Origin: Planctomycetota bacterium | Lineage (GTDB): Bacteria; Planctomycetota; UBA1135; GCA-002686595 | DNA: 40,659 bases | Reading direction: 5' to 3' | Assembly: GCA_029248265.1 (NCBI GenBank) | Contig: JAQWJQ010000190.1 | Span: 1 to 40,659 of the forward strand | Shown: positions 15,412 through 22,662 of the stretch, piece by piece | Layout: each line of letters opens with the position of its first letter | How positions within the stretch are numbered: the stretch's first letter is position 1 | The notes under the pieces: generated by a model | The model's input: only the letters and a program-made list of their open reading frames with translations | Databases searched by the model: none | Told to the model about the DNA's origin: nothing | Translations under genes and position numbers: made by a program

Positions 15412-16959
15412 TCAACGGTCGCGGTCCCCTCCCTCGCCTTCCCCCTCTTCTTCTCCACCGTCCCCACCGCGATCCCTGCGTCTCTCTCCCCGGTCCTCAC
15501 CGCGGCGGCCGCCGCCACGACCGAAGAGACGCTCACGGGGGATCTCATCCGAACCGGCCTCCTCCAGGGCCGTGCGGAGCGCCTCATAGGGCTTGCCTGC
15601 GAGAACGCTGAGGGCGGCCTCAGCAGCCGCCTTCAGGCCCGGCTCCTCCGCCTCTGCCGCGACCAAGCCATCGAGGAGCGGCTTCCACTCGGGCTGCCTA
15701 GAGATGCCCATGGCCACCACGGCGCCAAGCCTCTCCTGAAGCGTCACATCCTCCGCGTCGACCTTGGCGAGGTCCCCATGGAGCGCGGGCAGCGCCGCCG
15801 CCTTGAGTCGATTGGCCACGTCTTCATCCGCATCGAGCCAGCCGAGGGCGACCAGCGCGTTGGCGCGAATGAGCGGCTGCTTCCGATCGATGGAGGCCTT
15901 CAGCAGCGCCGAGCGCGCCTTCCGGTCGTCACGGGCCGCCGAGCCGAGGGCGCGCAGCACGTTCTTATGGCGCTCTGGGTCCGATGCGCTGCGCCGGAGG
16001 GCCTTCATGAGCACAGATACCGACTCCTGAGCGCCGAGCTGCTCGAGGGCCACGACGGCCTCCTGCTTGACCTCTTCCGCGCCGCTGTCAGCGAACTCCA
16101 CGCAGACCTCCCAGTAGCTCGCGGGTGACTCCTCACCGATCCAGCGCAGCAGTTGACCGCGTTCCCGGTCCGAGTTTCCGCCGCGCCCGCCGCCGCCTCT
16201 CCCGCCGCGACCGCCGCCGCGACCACCGCCGCCGCCGCCTGCGCGCAGGACCGCGAGGATGTACTCCCGCGCTTCCGGCTCATCCGACGTCGCGAGCCGA
16301 CGGATCATCTCCCGCTGCTCGCCGCCGTTGCCGCCCTTCTTCAGGGTGACAATGAGCTCCAACGCCTCTTCTCGGGTGACCGGCCCAGAGCCACCGCCCA
16401 GCTGGGGGACATCCCCCACGATGAGCCGGCGCGGCCGGCGTCCGGGGTGCTTGCGAGCGGAGGGCTCCACCCCCGCCAGCATCGCCACGGCCTCGTGAAA
16501 GCACCACTCCAGCTCGGAGACCGAGACCTCATAGGGGACCGACAGGAGCACGCTCCCATCCGGCGCACAGAACACGTGCTGCGGCGCGATCACCGCACCG
16601 GTCGCCGATGGCTTCAGGATCTCCTCCCGCACGGAGATGTCCACGAAGCGGTGCTGCTCGCAGGACTCACACCCGAACCGGGGGCACTTGCCGCTCTTTC
16701 GGTGGCGGTCCGCGGACGCGATCAGGTTCACCGTCCCCTCCGCCAGGTCCTTGATCTTGCGGTCCTTGTAGACCTTCTTCGCCATCTGGTCGTTCGCCCG
16801 CTCGCCGTCCATGTTGACCGCGATGAAGATCACCTGCTCTTCGGCTGCTGCGGCCTCGAGGGCGGCATCAAGTGACGGCGACCATTGGATATCAACGGCG
16901 CTGCCAGGGAGGACTGATGCGGCCACCGAGACCGCGAGGAGGGAGAGTGATCGGAGCAT
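15412..16959 (-). CDS. secreted thioredoxin-like and HEAT-repeat protein
   Basis: 515 residues from the ATG at 16959, which opens a signal peptide (MLRSLSLLAVSVAASVLPGSA). Residues 25-160 look like a thioredoxin-fold domain of the DUF255/Thioredoxin_7 kind (LDAALEAAAAEEQVIFIAVN). It has no classical CxxC at the usual place but carries a cluster C92-x4-C97-x2-C100-x2-H103, which could bind a metal. A Gly/Arg-rich stretch follows (about 239-261). Alpha-helical HEAT-like repeats come next (about 265-480; EVKQEAVVALEQLGAQESVS, PLIRANALVALGWLDADEDV). The tail is rich in Arg, Gly and Glu. Likely a periplasmic binding or scaffold protein, partner unknown. It may share a transcript with the peroxiredoxin-like gene 148 bases downstream. 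Confidence 0.8.
   Translation of the reverse strand: MLRSLSLLAVSVAASVLPGSAVDIQWSPSLDAALEAAAAEEQVIFIAVNMDGERANDQMAKKVYKDRKIKDLAEGTVNLIASADRHRKSGKCPRFGCESCEQHRFVDISVREEILKPSATGAVIAPQHVFCAPDGSVLLSVPYEVSVSELEWCFHEAVAMLAGVEPSARKHPGRRPRRLIVGDVPQLGGGSGPVTREEALELIVTLKKGGNGGEQREMIRRLATSDEPEAREYILAVLRAGGGGGGRGGGRGGRGGGGRGGNSDRERGQLLRWIGEESPASYWEVCVEFADSGAEEVKQEAVVALEQLGAQESVSVLMKALRRSASDPERHKNVLRALGSAARDDRKARSALLKASIDRKQPLIRANALVALGWLDADEDVANRLKAAALPALHGDLAKVDAEDVTLQERLGAVVAMGISRQPEWKPLLDGLVAAEAEEPGLKAAAEAALSVLAGKPYEALRTALEEAGSDEIPRERLFGRGGGRRGEDRGERRRDRGGDGGEEEGEGEGGDRDR
16178..16242 (-). repeat. Gly/Arg-coding low-complexity tract
   Basis: Imperfect GGC/GGT/CGC triplet tract inside the thioredoxin/HEAT gene, encoding about 22 residues of G(n)RG-type sequence. 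It probably forms a disordered linker between the two domains. Confidence 0.6.
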
Positions 16960-17109
16960 GGTTCTGGTGGTCGAGGCTGCAGAGGGCCCGTGGACGGGTG
17001 GACGCCTCAATGTGGATCTGAACCGGTGGGGCGCAACCACGTCACGCGCGAGGCGAAAGATCCAGCCAACGGTGTTGTATCGGTTGCGAAAGGGCCGGTG
17101 CGTGCCCCA

Positions 17110-18018
17110 TCAGAAGAGCCCCAGCTGCGCCCCCGGCGACCGGAACCCGGATCGAGCACGCCAGGGGCCGAGCACCGGGTGGCCCGCCTCGGCGAGCCTG
17201 CGGTCGAGGTGATCGGCGAGGTCGAGGGTCTGGGCCTCATCCTGCTGATGGAAGAAGAAGTACGCCTGCTCGAGCCCCGCCGCGGCCCACCGAGAGAGAC
17301 GCTCGGCCCAGCGGTCCAGACGTTCGAAGTCGGAGCGGTGCAGCGCATTCCCCACGAAGCGCACGAGCGTCTTGGCCGAGGACAGGCGCATGTGTGCGCA
17401 GTCCCTGCGCCCCGCCGTATCGGTGATGACCGCCGTCACCCCGAGGGACTCAAACATCTCAAAGAGCGCCGCGCTCGCACCCTCATCCCGGAACCAGCTC
17501 CGGTCACGGACCTCGACGGCGAGCGGCAGCTGGTCAGCCCACTCCTCGAGGAAGGCCGCCAGTGATCCCATGCGGTCCGCGCCGAAGAAGGGCGGGAGGG
17601 CGAACCACGAGAGCCCACGCCGCTCTCCGAGGGCCTCGCTGGCTTGGACGAAGGCGGCCATCTCGTCCTCCACTCCCTCGAGCATCCCGTCATGGGAGAC
17701 CGAGCGCGGGAGCTTGCAGCAGAAGAGAAAGCCCTCCGGGACGGCGCCGGCCCACCGCGAGAGGCGCTCCTCGCTGTAGCCGTAGAAGGTCGAGTTGAGC
17801 TCGTGGGCGGGGAGCGCGGCGCTGTGGGCTCGCAGCACCCCCGTCGGGCTCTCCCCCCCGAGCCGGGCCACGAGCCCGGGGTCGGACCAGCTGGGCAGGC
17901 CGAGGCGCAGGTCGCAGGGGGCGCCGCCCGCCTTGCTCAACACGGCGGCGCTCCTCGGCGCTTCAGCGGGCAGCGAGAAGTCGACCGAGTCGATCTCGGG
18001 GAGGCGACCGAATTCCAT
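17110..18018 (-). CDS. DUF72 (YecE-like) protein
   Basis: 302 residues, cytoplasmic. Residues 36-300 fit DUF72, a TIM-barrel-like family: DLRLGLPSWSDPG, then ELNSTFYGYSEERLSRWAGA, FLFCCKLPRSVSHDG, LPLAVEVRDRSWF, and AHMRLSSAK near the C-terminal half. The biochemical role of DUF72 is not established. The first 35 residues are a poorly conserved extension; a later start is possible but no better internal start is evident. It is separated from the divergent methyltransferase gene by 57 bases. Confidence 0.88.
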   Translation of the reverse strand: MEFGRLPEIDSVDFSLPAEAPRSAAVLSKAGGAPCDLRLGLPSWSDPGLVARLGGESPTGVLRAHSAALPAHELNSTFYGYSEERLSRWAGAVPEGFLFCCKLPRSVSHDGMLEGVEDEMAAFVQASEALGERRGLSWFALPPFFGADRMGSLAAFLEEWADQLPLAVEVRDRSWFRDEGASAALFEMFESLGVTAVITDTAGRRDCAHMRLSSAKTLVRFVGNALHRSDFERLDRWAERLSRWAAAGLEQAYFFFHQQDEAQTLDLADHLDRRLAEAGHPVLGPWRARSGFRSPGAQLGLF

Positions 18019-18064
18019 ACCGGGGGATTCGAACAGGCGGGCCGGGCCGATTCAGCCGGGCCCT

Positions 18065-18068
18065 AGGA
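18065..18068 (+). promoter_or_regulatory. Shine-Dalgarno AGGA for the methyltransferase gene
   Basis: AGGA lies 7 bases before the ATG at 18076. This supports that ATG over the in-frame GTG at 18070. It is one of few recognisable ribosome binding sites in the window. Confidence 0.55.
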
Positions 18069-18075
18069 TGTGTCC

Positions 18076-18756
18076 ATGGACCCCGTGCGAGGAGACCTTG
18101 ACGTGAGCGACCGCTGGCGCCGGGACGGCGATGGCGCCCACTACGCAGGCCAGCGCTTCCGCTCCAGCCGCGCGCGGGAGCGAGATCCGCGCCTCGTGGA
18201 CCAGCTGCTGCAGCGCTTCGGGCCCTCCGGGCCGGCCCAGCGCACCGTCCTGGACGTCCCCTGCGGCGCCGGGCGCCTCAAGGATGGGCTGGAGCGCTCC
18301 CTCGGCGGGGCCCTACGCTGGACCGGCGCAGACGCCTCCGAGGAGATGCTGACGGCGGTCCCGAGGGCCGGACGGGCCGCGGCGGAGACGCTTCGCGCAG
18401 ACGCCGCGCGCCTCCCCTTCGCGGACGACACCTTCGACGTCGTCGTGTGCTGCCGCCTGCTCCACCACCTCCCCGAAGCAGACGCTCGGCAGGCGGTGCT
18501 GAACGAGCTCGTCCGTGTCTCGAAGGACCTCGTGATCGCGTCCTATTGGGACGCGAGCAGCTATCAGGCGTGGCGCCGCCGCACACGCGGACCGCTCCGG
18601 CGGCGCAGGGGCTCCGAGACGCGCGCCGCTCTCACTTGGGAGACCCTCTCTGCCGAGGTCGCCGCCGCCGGCGCGACCGCGCTCGGTCGACGCTTCTCCC
18701 TGCGCTACGTCTCGCAGCAGGCCTTCTTCGCGGCCCGCAAGCGCGTGATCACTTGA
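18076..18756 (+). CDS. class I SAM-dependent methyltransferase
   Basis: 226 residues from the ATG at 18076. Motif I is VLDVPCGAGRL (about 58-68), followed by TGADASEEML (motif II acidic residue), RADAARLPFADDTFDVVVC (motif III region) and CRLLHHLPEAD. This is the Methyltransf_11-type pattern seen in small-molecule methyltransferases. The substrate cannot be assigned. The basic loop RRRTRGPLRRRRG could contact a polyanion. The 3' end overlaps the convergent peptidase gene by 8 bases. Confidence 0.88.
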   Translation: MDPVRGDLDVSDRWRRDGDGAHYAGQRFRSSRARERDPRLVDQLLQRFGPSGPAQRTVLDVPCGAGRLKDGLERSLGGALRWTGADASEEMLTAVPRAGRAAAETLRADAARLPFADDTFDVVVCCRLLHHLPEADARQAVLNELVRVSKDLVIASYWDASSYQAWRRRTRGPLRRRRGSETRAALTWETLSAEVAAAGATALGRRFSLRYVSQQAFFAARKRVIT

Positions 18757-20305
18757 GGTACTTCTGGATGTAGAGGACCCAGTTGGCCTCGAACTCATCC
18801 AGGTCGACCTGCCCCCAAGACGCCTCCATCGCGGCGTCCCAGATCTTCTGCTTCTGGCGCGGGTCCAGGTCGAAGCGGTTGATCTTCAGGTCGCTAGGGT
18901 CCAACTCGAGGCCCTTCTTCTCGGCACGCTCGATCCGCTTGTCGCGGATCTCCTTGTACGCGTCCTGGAAGCCCTGGTTCAGCGTGGAGACATAGTTCGG
19001 AATGATGTCCGCGTACTCGTCCTCCCAGACCTTGCGGCTCACCTTACGTAGCGCCCCTTGGCGCAGCATGTAGATGACCGACCAAGACTGGGCGTAGCAG
19101 CTCACATTGGACGGTCCCTGCGACTGCCACTGCCTGTGGTTGAAGTAGAGGTGCTCTGAGAGCGGCTTGTAGGACTCCTCGCGGACCATGTCTCGGATGA
19201 CCGAGAGGCGATCGAGCCCAGAGGGCATCTTGGGCGTGATCTTCCCGCGGCTGCCCGCGATCTTCATCCCGCCGTAGTAGTCCCCGTGCCCCTCGTCGAA
19301 CCAACGGTGCGCCTCGGACTGGCCGAACAGGAAGTGGCAGTACTGGTGAAACGCCTCGTGGCTCACCACCGCGTAGGTGGAGTTCCGGTCCGTCTCCACG
19401 TTGTCGTAGAGCACCAACTCAACCGACATCGGGCTGAAGTATCCCGCCACGCCCCCGCCTGCACCGCTGAAGCGCTGGAACTCCTCGCGGTCCCGACAGA
19501 TCCGGATGACCGACACGGCGTTGAAGTCCGCGGGCGGAGGGAAGTCCTTCTCGTAGACATCCCGGGACACCTCGAGCCGCTTGAGGACCTCCTTGATGAA
19601 GGCCTTCTTGGTCGCGTTGGTCAGGACGACGAAGCGCTTGGAGGGAGTCCCGATCGCGCGCCAGCCCTCGACCTTGGCGGCCTCCGCCTCCGCCCAGGCC
19701 AGCTGGTCCTCGAAGCTCCGCGAGCTTGTATCGATCTCCTCCGCAGTCACCCGTTCGATCTGCTCGAAGGACTCAGCAGACTGGCCGAACGCCTTCGCCC
19801 ACTTCTTGTCCAGCTCTCCGGTCCCCTGGTAAACGAGATGGATGTCCGCGTGCTTGAGAGGGAAGGACCAGACGTCCAGCGAGCCCCACTCCAGGGTGAA
19901 GCGCAGGTGCTTCGCCGTCAATCCGTCGATCTCGACCTCCTCGTCAATCACGGGGTTCTTCCCGACCTTGTCGGTGAATCCCTGATACGAGCCCTTGAGG
20001 AACCCGAGGATGCTCTTCCGCTTCTTCTTGGCGACCGTGCGCCCCTCTTCCGCCTCCTCATCTCCCCGCTCATCCTCGAACGAGTAGGCCACAATAGTGC
20101 GCCTGTCTTTCGCGAACTTGAGGGCCTCAGAGCTCCCCTTGCCGCCGTCGATGGGGACCGCGCTGAACTTGTCCAGCGGCTTGAATTGAAAGCCCTGCTC
20201 CGGGCAGGCCACCGGCTTACGGGCCACCTTCTGAGCCAAGCCGACCGACGGCGTGGCGACCAGCAACAACAGGGCGACGAGGAAGAGTCGGAGGTGGGTT
20301 CGCAT
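18749..20305 (-). CDS. secreted zinc metallopeptidase-like protein (gluzincin type)
   Basis: 518 residues. Signal peptide MRTHLRLFLVALLLLVATPSVGLA. A long N-terminal domain (about 30-220) of unknown fold carries a KKKRK patch near 93-97. The peptidase-like domain spans about 220-400 and has the zinc motif H316-E-A-F-H320 with a second signature WFDEGHGDYYGG in which E338 would be the third ligand. This arrangement resembles DUF1570-type planctomycete peptidases, which is recognition by pattern only. The C-terminal region is helical and charged. It is likely active in the periplasm or outside the cell. A candidate promoter lies directly upstream, so it may be transcribed alone. Confidence 0.82.
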   Translation of the reverse strand: MRTHLRLFLVALLLLVATPSVGLAQKVARKPVACPEQGFQFKPLDKFSAVPIDGGKGSSEALKFAKDRRTIVAYSFEDERGDEEAEEGRTVAKKKRKSILGFLKGSYQGFTDKVGKNPVIDEEVEIDGLTAKHLRFTLEWGSLDVWSFPLKHADIHLVYQGTGELDKKWAKAFGQSAESFEQIERVTAEEIDTSSRSFEDQLAWAEAEAAKVEGWRAIGTPSKRFVVLTNATKKAFIKEVLKRLEVSRDVYEKDFPPPADFNAVSVIRICRDREEFQRFSGAGGGVAGYFSPMSVELVLYDNVETDRNSTYAVVSHEAFHQYCHFLFGQSEAHRWFDEGHGDYYGGMKIAGSRGKITPKMPSGLDRLSVIRDMVREESYKPLSEHLYFNHRQWQSQGPSNVSCYAQSWSVIYMLRQGALRKVSRKVWEDEYADIIPNYVSTLNQGFQDAYKEIRDKRIERAEKKGLELDPSDLKINRFDLDPRQKQKIWDAAMEASWGQVDLDEFEANWVLYIQKYLK

Positions 20306-20331
20306 GGGAAGGGATACGCCGTCGGGCGTAC

Positions 20332-20360
20332 TTTATTGCGCGGCACCGGAGTTTACGCAA
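20332..20360 (-). promoter_or_regulatory. candidate sigma70-type promoter of the peptidase gene
   Basis: On the minus strand TTGCGT (20355-20360) and AATAAA (20332-20337) are separated by exactly 17 bases, and the -10 box lies 26 bases upstream of the ATG. The stretch is locally AT-rich in a very GC-rich window. The match to consensus is partial (3/6 and 4/6). Confidence 0.45.
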
Positions 20361-20470
20361 CGTGGAGAGCCACCAGCACCGTTGTCGCTCCAGCGCGCTC
20401 AGGACTTACTCGAGGGCGGCTGCCAGCCAAGAGAAGGGCGCCTGGTCCTGCCTGGTATCCGTATGCAGCC

Positions 20471-21535
20471 TCAGCGCCCGGTGTCGGGTTCAGGGCCCGC
20501 TCGCAGCCAGTCGGAGGCCCCGACGCCCTCCAGCCGGAAGCCGCGCGAGCCGCGGGTCAGCTTTCCGGTCACCAGCAGGTAGTTCTGCCTGAATTCGTCC
20601 TTGGTCCCGGGCAGGTCGAGGGCCTCAAGGGCCGCGCGCCCCGACGCGGGGACACCGATCCGGACGGCTCGCTTGCGATCTCCCGAACGCAGCAAGATGG
20701 TCCAGGAGCCGTCCTCCTCGTCAAAGAACCGGTCGACCGAGGCCAGGAGCGTCACCTCTCCACCGCCGGCCTCGACCGCCGCCTCGAGCCGGTCCGGGTC
20801 GTCACAGGCCAGGAATCGCTTCGGGCTGGTCGCCGCGCGGGCCCGGAAGTCGTCGATGGCCGTGGCCCGCGCCGTCCACCAGGCCATCAGCCGGGGATAG
20901 TCACGGCGCTTCCCGCCCTCGTTCGTCTTCGAATCCCAGATCCCGAGCTTCTCCGCCATGGCCTTGCGCTGGGCCTCGAGAAAGCGCTCGTGGTCCAGGC
21001 GACTATTGCCGTACTTGTTGAAGTACGGGCTGTGCCCCATGCGGACGAGGAGCAGGTTGAAGTCGATCCCCTCCTTGGTCACCACGTGACACAGGAGTCG
21101 GCCGTAGATATCGCGCGCCTCCTCGCCGCCCGGAAACCTCAGGCCGACCTTCGCCGGGCCCTCGTCGGGGCTCCGGGGCAAGAAGAAACCTTTGGCCCAG
21201 CCGGTAGACTGCTCGGCGAAGCGGGTCGAGGGCTTGGAGGCAGAGATGTCCTTGCCCCCCATGTACTTCTCCTCCGTGTCGACGGAGAGCAGCCGGAGCT
21301 TCTCGCGCTCGCCGTTGCGCTGAATGTAGATCGTGTCACCGTCCACCACGCGCTCGACGGTGAAGAGCTTCTCGGGCTTCTCGACCTGGCAATCCCGGAG
21401 AGCGTCCGAGACGCTCGCCCGGGGCGGCGGCCAGCTCGATTTCTGCTGGGACGCGGGAGTGGCGGCCTGGAGCGGCGCGGCGAGGAGGAGCAGGGTGAGG
21501 GCGGTTCTCGTGAGCATGGATCTTGGGCGGGTCAT
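20471..21535 (-). CDS. secreted staphylococcal-nuclease-like (SNase) protein
   Basis: 354 residues; the ATG at 21517 (MLTRTALTLLLLAAPLQA) is an equally good start for the signal peptide. The SNase OB-fold covers about 57-201. Residues matching the nuclease active site are all present: D65 in VVDGDT, R81 in KLRLLSVD, D86 and E89 in SVDTEEK, and R146 in IYGRLL. An insertion (about 91-135) interrupts the barrel. The remaining 150 residues look like a second small beta domain (TSPKRFLACDDPDRLEAAVE, then LLVTGKLTRGSRGFRLEGVG). Likely an extracellular or periplasmic Ca-dependent nuclease. It follows the ThuA gene after 83 bases on the same strand. Confidence 0.87.
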   Translation of the reverse strand: MTRPRSMLTRTALTLLLLAAPLQAATPASQQKSSWPPPRASVSDALRDCQVEKPEKLFTVERVVDGDTIYIQRNGEREKLRLLSVDTEEKYMGGKDISASKPSTRFAEQSTGWAKGFFLPRSPDEGPAKVGLRFPGGEEARDIYGRLLCHVVTKEGIDFNLLLVRMGHSPYFNKYGNSRLDHERFLEAQRKAMAEKLGIWDSKTNEGGKRRDYPRLMAWWTARATAIDDFRARAATSPKRFLACDDPDRLEAAVEAGGGEVTLLASVDRFFDEEDGSWTILLRSGDRKRAVRIGVPASGRAALEALDLPGTKDEFRQNYLLVTGKLTRGSRGFRLEGVGASDWLRAGPEPDTGR

Positions 21536-21618
21536 CGGTACCCGCGCATTGTGGGCTCACCGACGCGCCTGGGGCCCGTGAGAACCCCTTTCCCTGGCGG
21601 CGCCGCCCGCCCGCGGGA

Positions 21619-22662
21619 TCAGCGACTCTCGAGCGCATGCGCCGCGGGCCGGAGGCCGCGGCGGAATTGACCGAAGCCAAACCTCAAGGGCTCGAAGGTC
21701 CCCACGAGCGCCACCTCGGCCCCGCCCTCGGGGACCTCACGTCCGACGAGGTGGAGCGCAGCGTTGACGATCATCCGCCTCGACCCAGGCGCGACGAGAT
21801 CCGTCGCAGCCCCAAGCGTGGTGGTGAAGGCCCGACCGGGCTTGCCGCCCGGGAGCTCGTAGGTCCGGAACCATGCGAGGGGCATCAGGGGGTCGTTTCG
21901 AGCCCCCTCTACCACCGAGTCGCCCGGGCGCATGCCCATGAGCGGGTCCCCGTCCTCGCCGGGGCCGGCGCGGTCGAGGCACTGGCCTAGCATCACCACC
22001 TCGGTCCCCTCGAGCATGGGCACCCGGACCCGGTACACATCGCTGGGGCCCCACACGTCGCCGTCCCCGAGGCCGCGCAGCGCAGGGTGCTTCGCCTGCC
22101 CGGGAGCGAGGATGCCGCGCGTGCTTTGGCTGCCGTGGGCACCGTGGTGCGCCACCCACTTCTCCCCGAGGACCAGCCGGCCGAAGCCGCCCTTCCACTC
22201 CTCTTTGGGACCGTTGTATCCGTTGGCATAATGGGCCCAGGGCCCATCGTTCGCGTTACGAAAACCGTGCGTGGCTGTCCGCATGCCGAGCACCGGCTTC
22301 CCCGCCTTGAGGTAGGCGTCGATGTGCTGCATCTGCTCGTCAGGCAGGTCTCGGAAGCGCGTGGCGATGACCATCAGGTCGGCCGTCTCGAGCGCCTCGA
22401 GCCCCGGGATATTGTCGAGGCAGGTGGGGACAATCTCGCCGCTCGCGGGGTCGACGGGGAACAGGACCGTGCAGCGGACCCCGTGGTGCACCGAGAGGAT
22501 CTTGCCGAGCTGCGGGAGGGCCTCCTCGCTGCGGTACTCCTCGTCGCCAGCGATGAGCACCACGTGGGGTGCGTCCTCCCCCCTGCCGGGGTAGCTGACC
22601 CAGAGGTCGGGGCCGGGGGCCGAGAGCCCCCCCATCACCATGAGCGTCACGAGTTCGATCAT
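21619..22662 (-). CDS. ThuA-like domain protein
   Basis: 347 residues from the ATG at 22662, which overlaps the TGA of the giant TPR gene (TGATG). The N-terminus (MIELVTLMVMGGLSAPGPDL) could be a weak signal peptide. The ThuA fold (class I glutamine-amidotransferase-like) is evident: HVVLIAGDEEYRSEEALPQL, ADLMVIATRFRDLPDEQMQH, YLKAGKPVLGMRTATHGFR, GEKWVAHHGAHG, and PLAWFRTYELPGGKPGRAFT near the end. The family was named for trehalose utilisation, but members are widespread as secreted putative sugar-metabolism enzymes in planctomycetes. The coupling to a TPR protein suggests a shared complex or expression level. Confidence 0.9.
   Translation of the reverse strand: MIELVTLMVMGGLSAPGPDLWVSYPGRGEDAPHVVLIAGDEEYRSEEALPQLGKILSVHHGVRCTVLFPVDPASGEIVPTCLDNIPGLEALETADLMVIATRFRDLPDEQMQHIDAYLKAGKPVLGMRTATHGFRNANDGPWAHYANGYNGPKEEWKGGFGRLVLGEKWVAHHGAHGSQSTRGILAPGQAKHPALRGLGDGDVWGPSDVYRVRVPMLEGTEVVMLGQCLDRAGPGEDGDPLMGMRPGDSVVEGARNDPLMPLAWFRTYELPGGKPGRAFTTTLGAATDLVAPGSRRMIVNAALHLVGREVPEGGAEVALVGTFEPLRFGFGQFRRGLRPAAHALESR

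Noticed and set aside
15205-15414. Possible further UGA read-through at the end of the thioredoxin/HEAT gene, since the frame continues for about 70 codons
   Set aside because: The extension overlaps the start of the next gene, has low-complexity, frame-shadow composition, and follows a disordered tail. No cysteine motif lies at the UGA.
16178-16242. Short tandem GC-rich repeats considered as a CRISPR or regulatory array
   Set aside because: It is an in-frame Gly/Arg codon tract inside a gene, without spacers.
17041-17109. Weak inverted repeat CCGGCC/GGCTGG after the DUF72 gene as a terminator
   Set aside because: The loop is long, there is a G-U pair and a bulge, and no U-tract. In such GC-rich sequence this is expected by chance.
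18019-18045. GTTCGAATCCCCCGGT on the minus strand, resembling the T-arm and acceptor end of a tRNA
   Set aside because: The five bases before TTCGAAT (GCCTG) do not pair with the five after it (CCCCC) beyond one base, and no D-arm or anticodon arm can be built upstream. Chance similarity.
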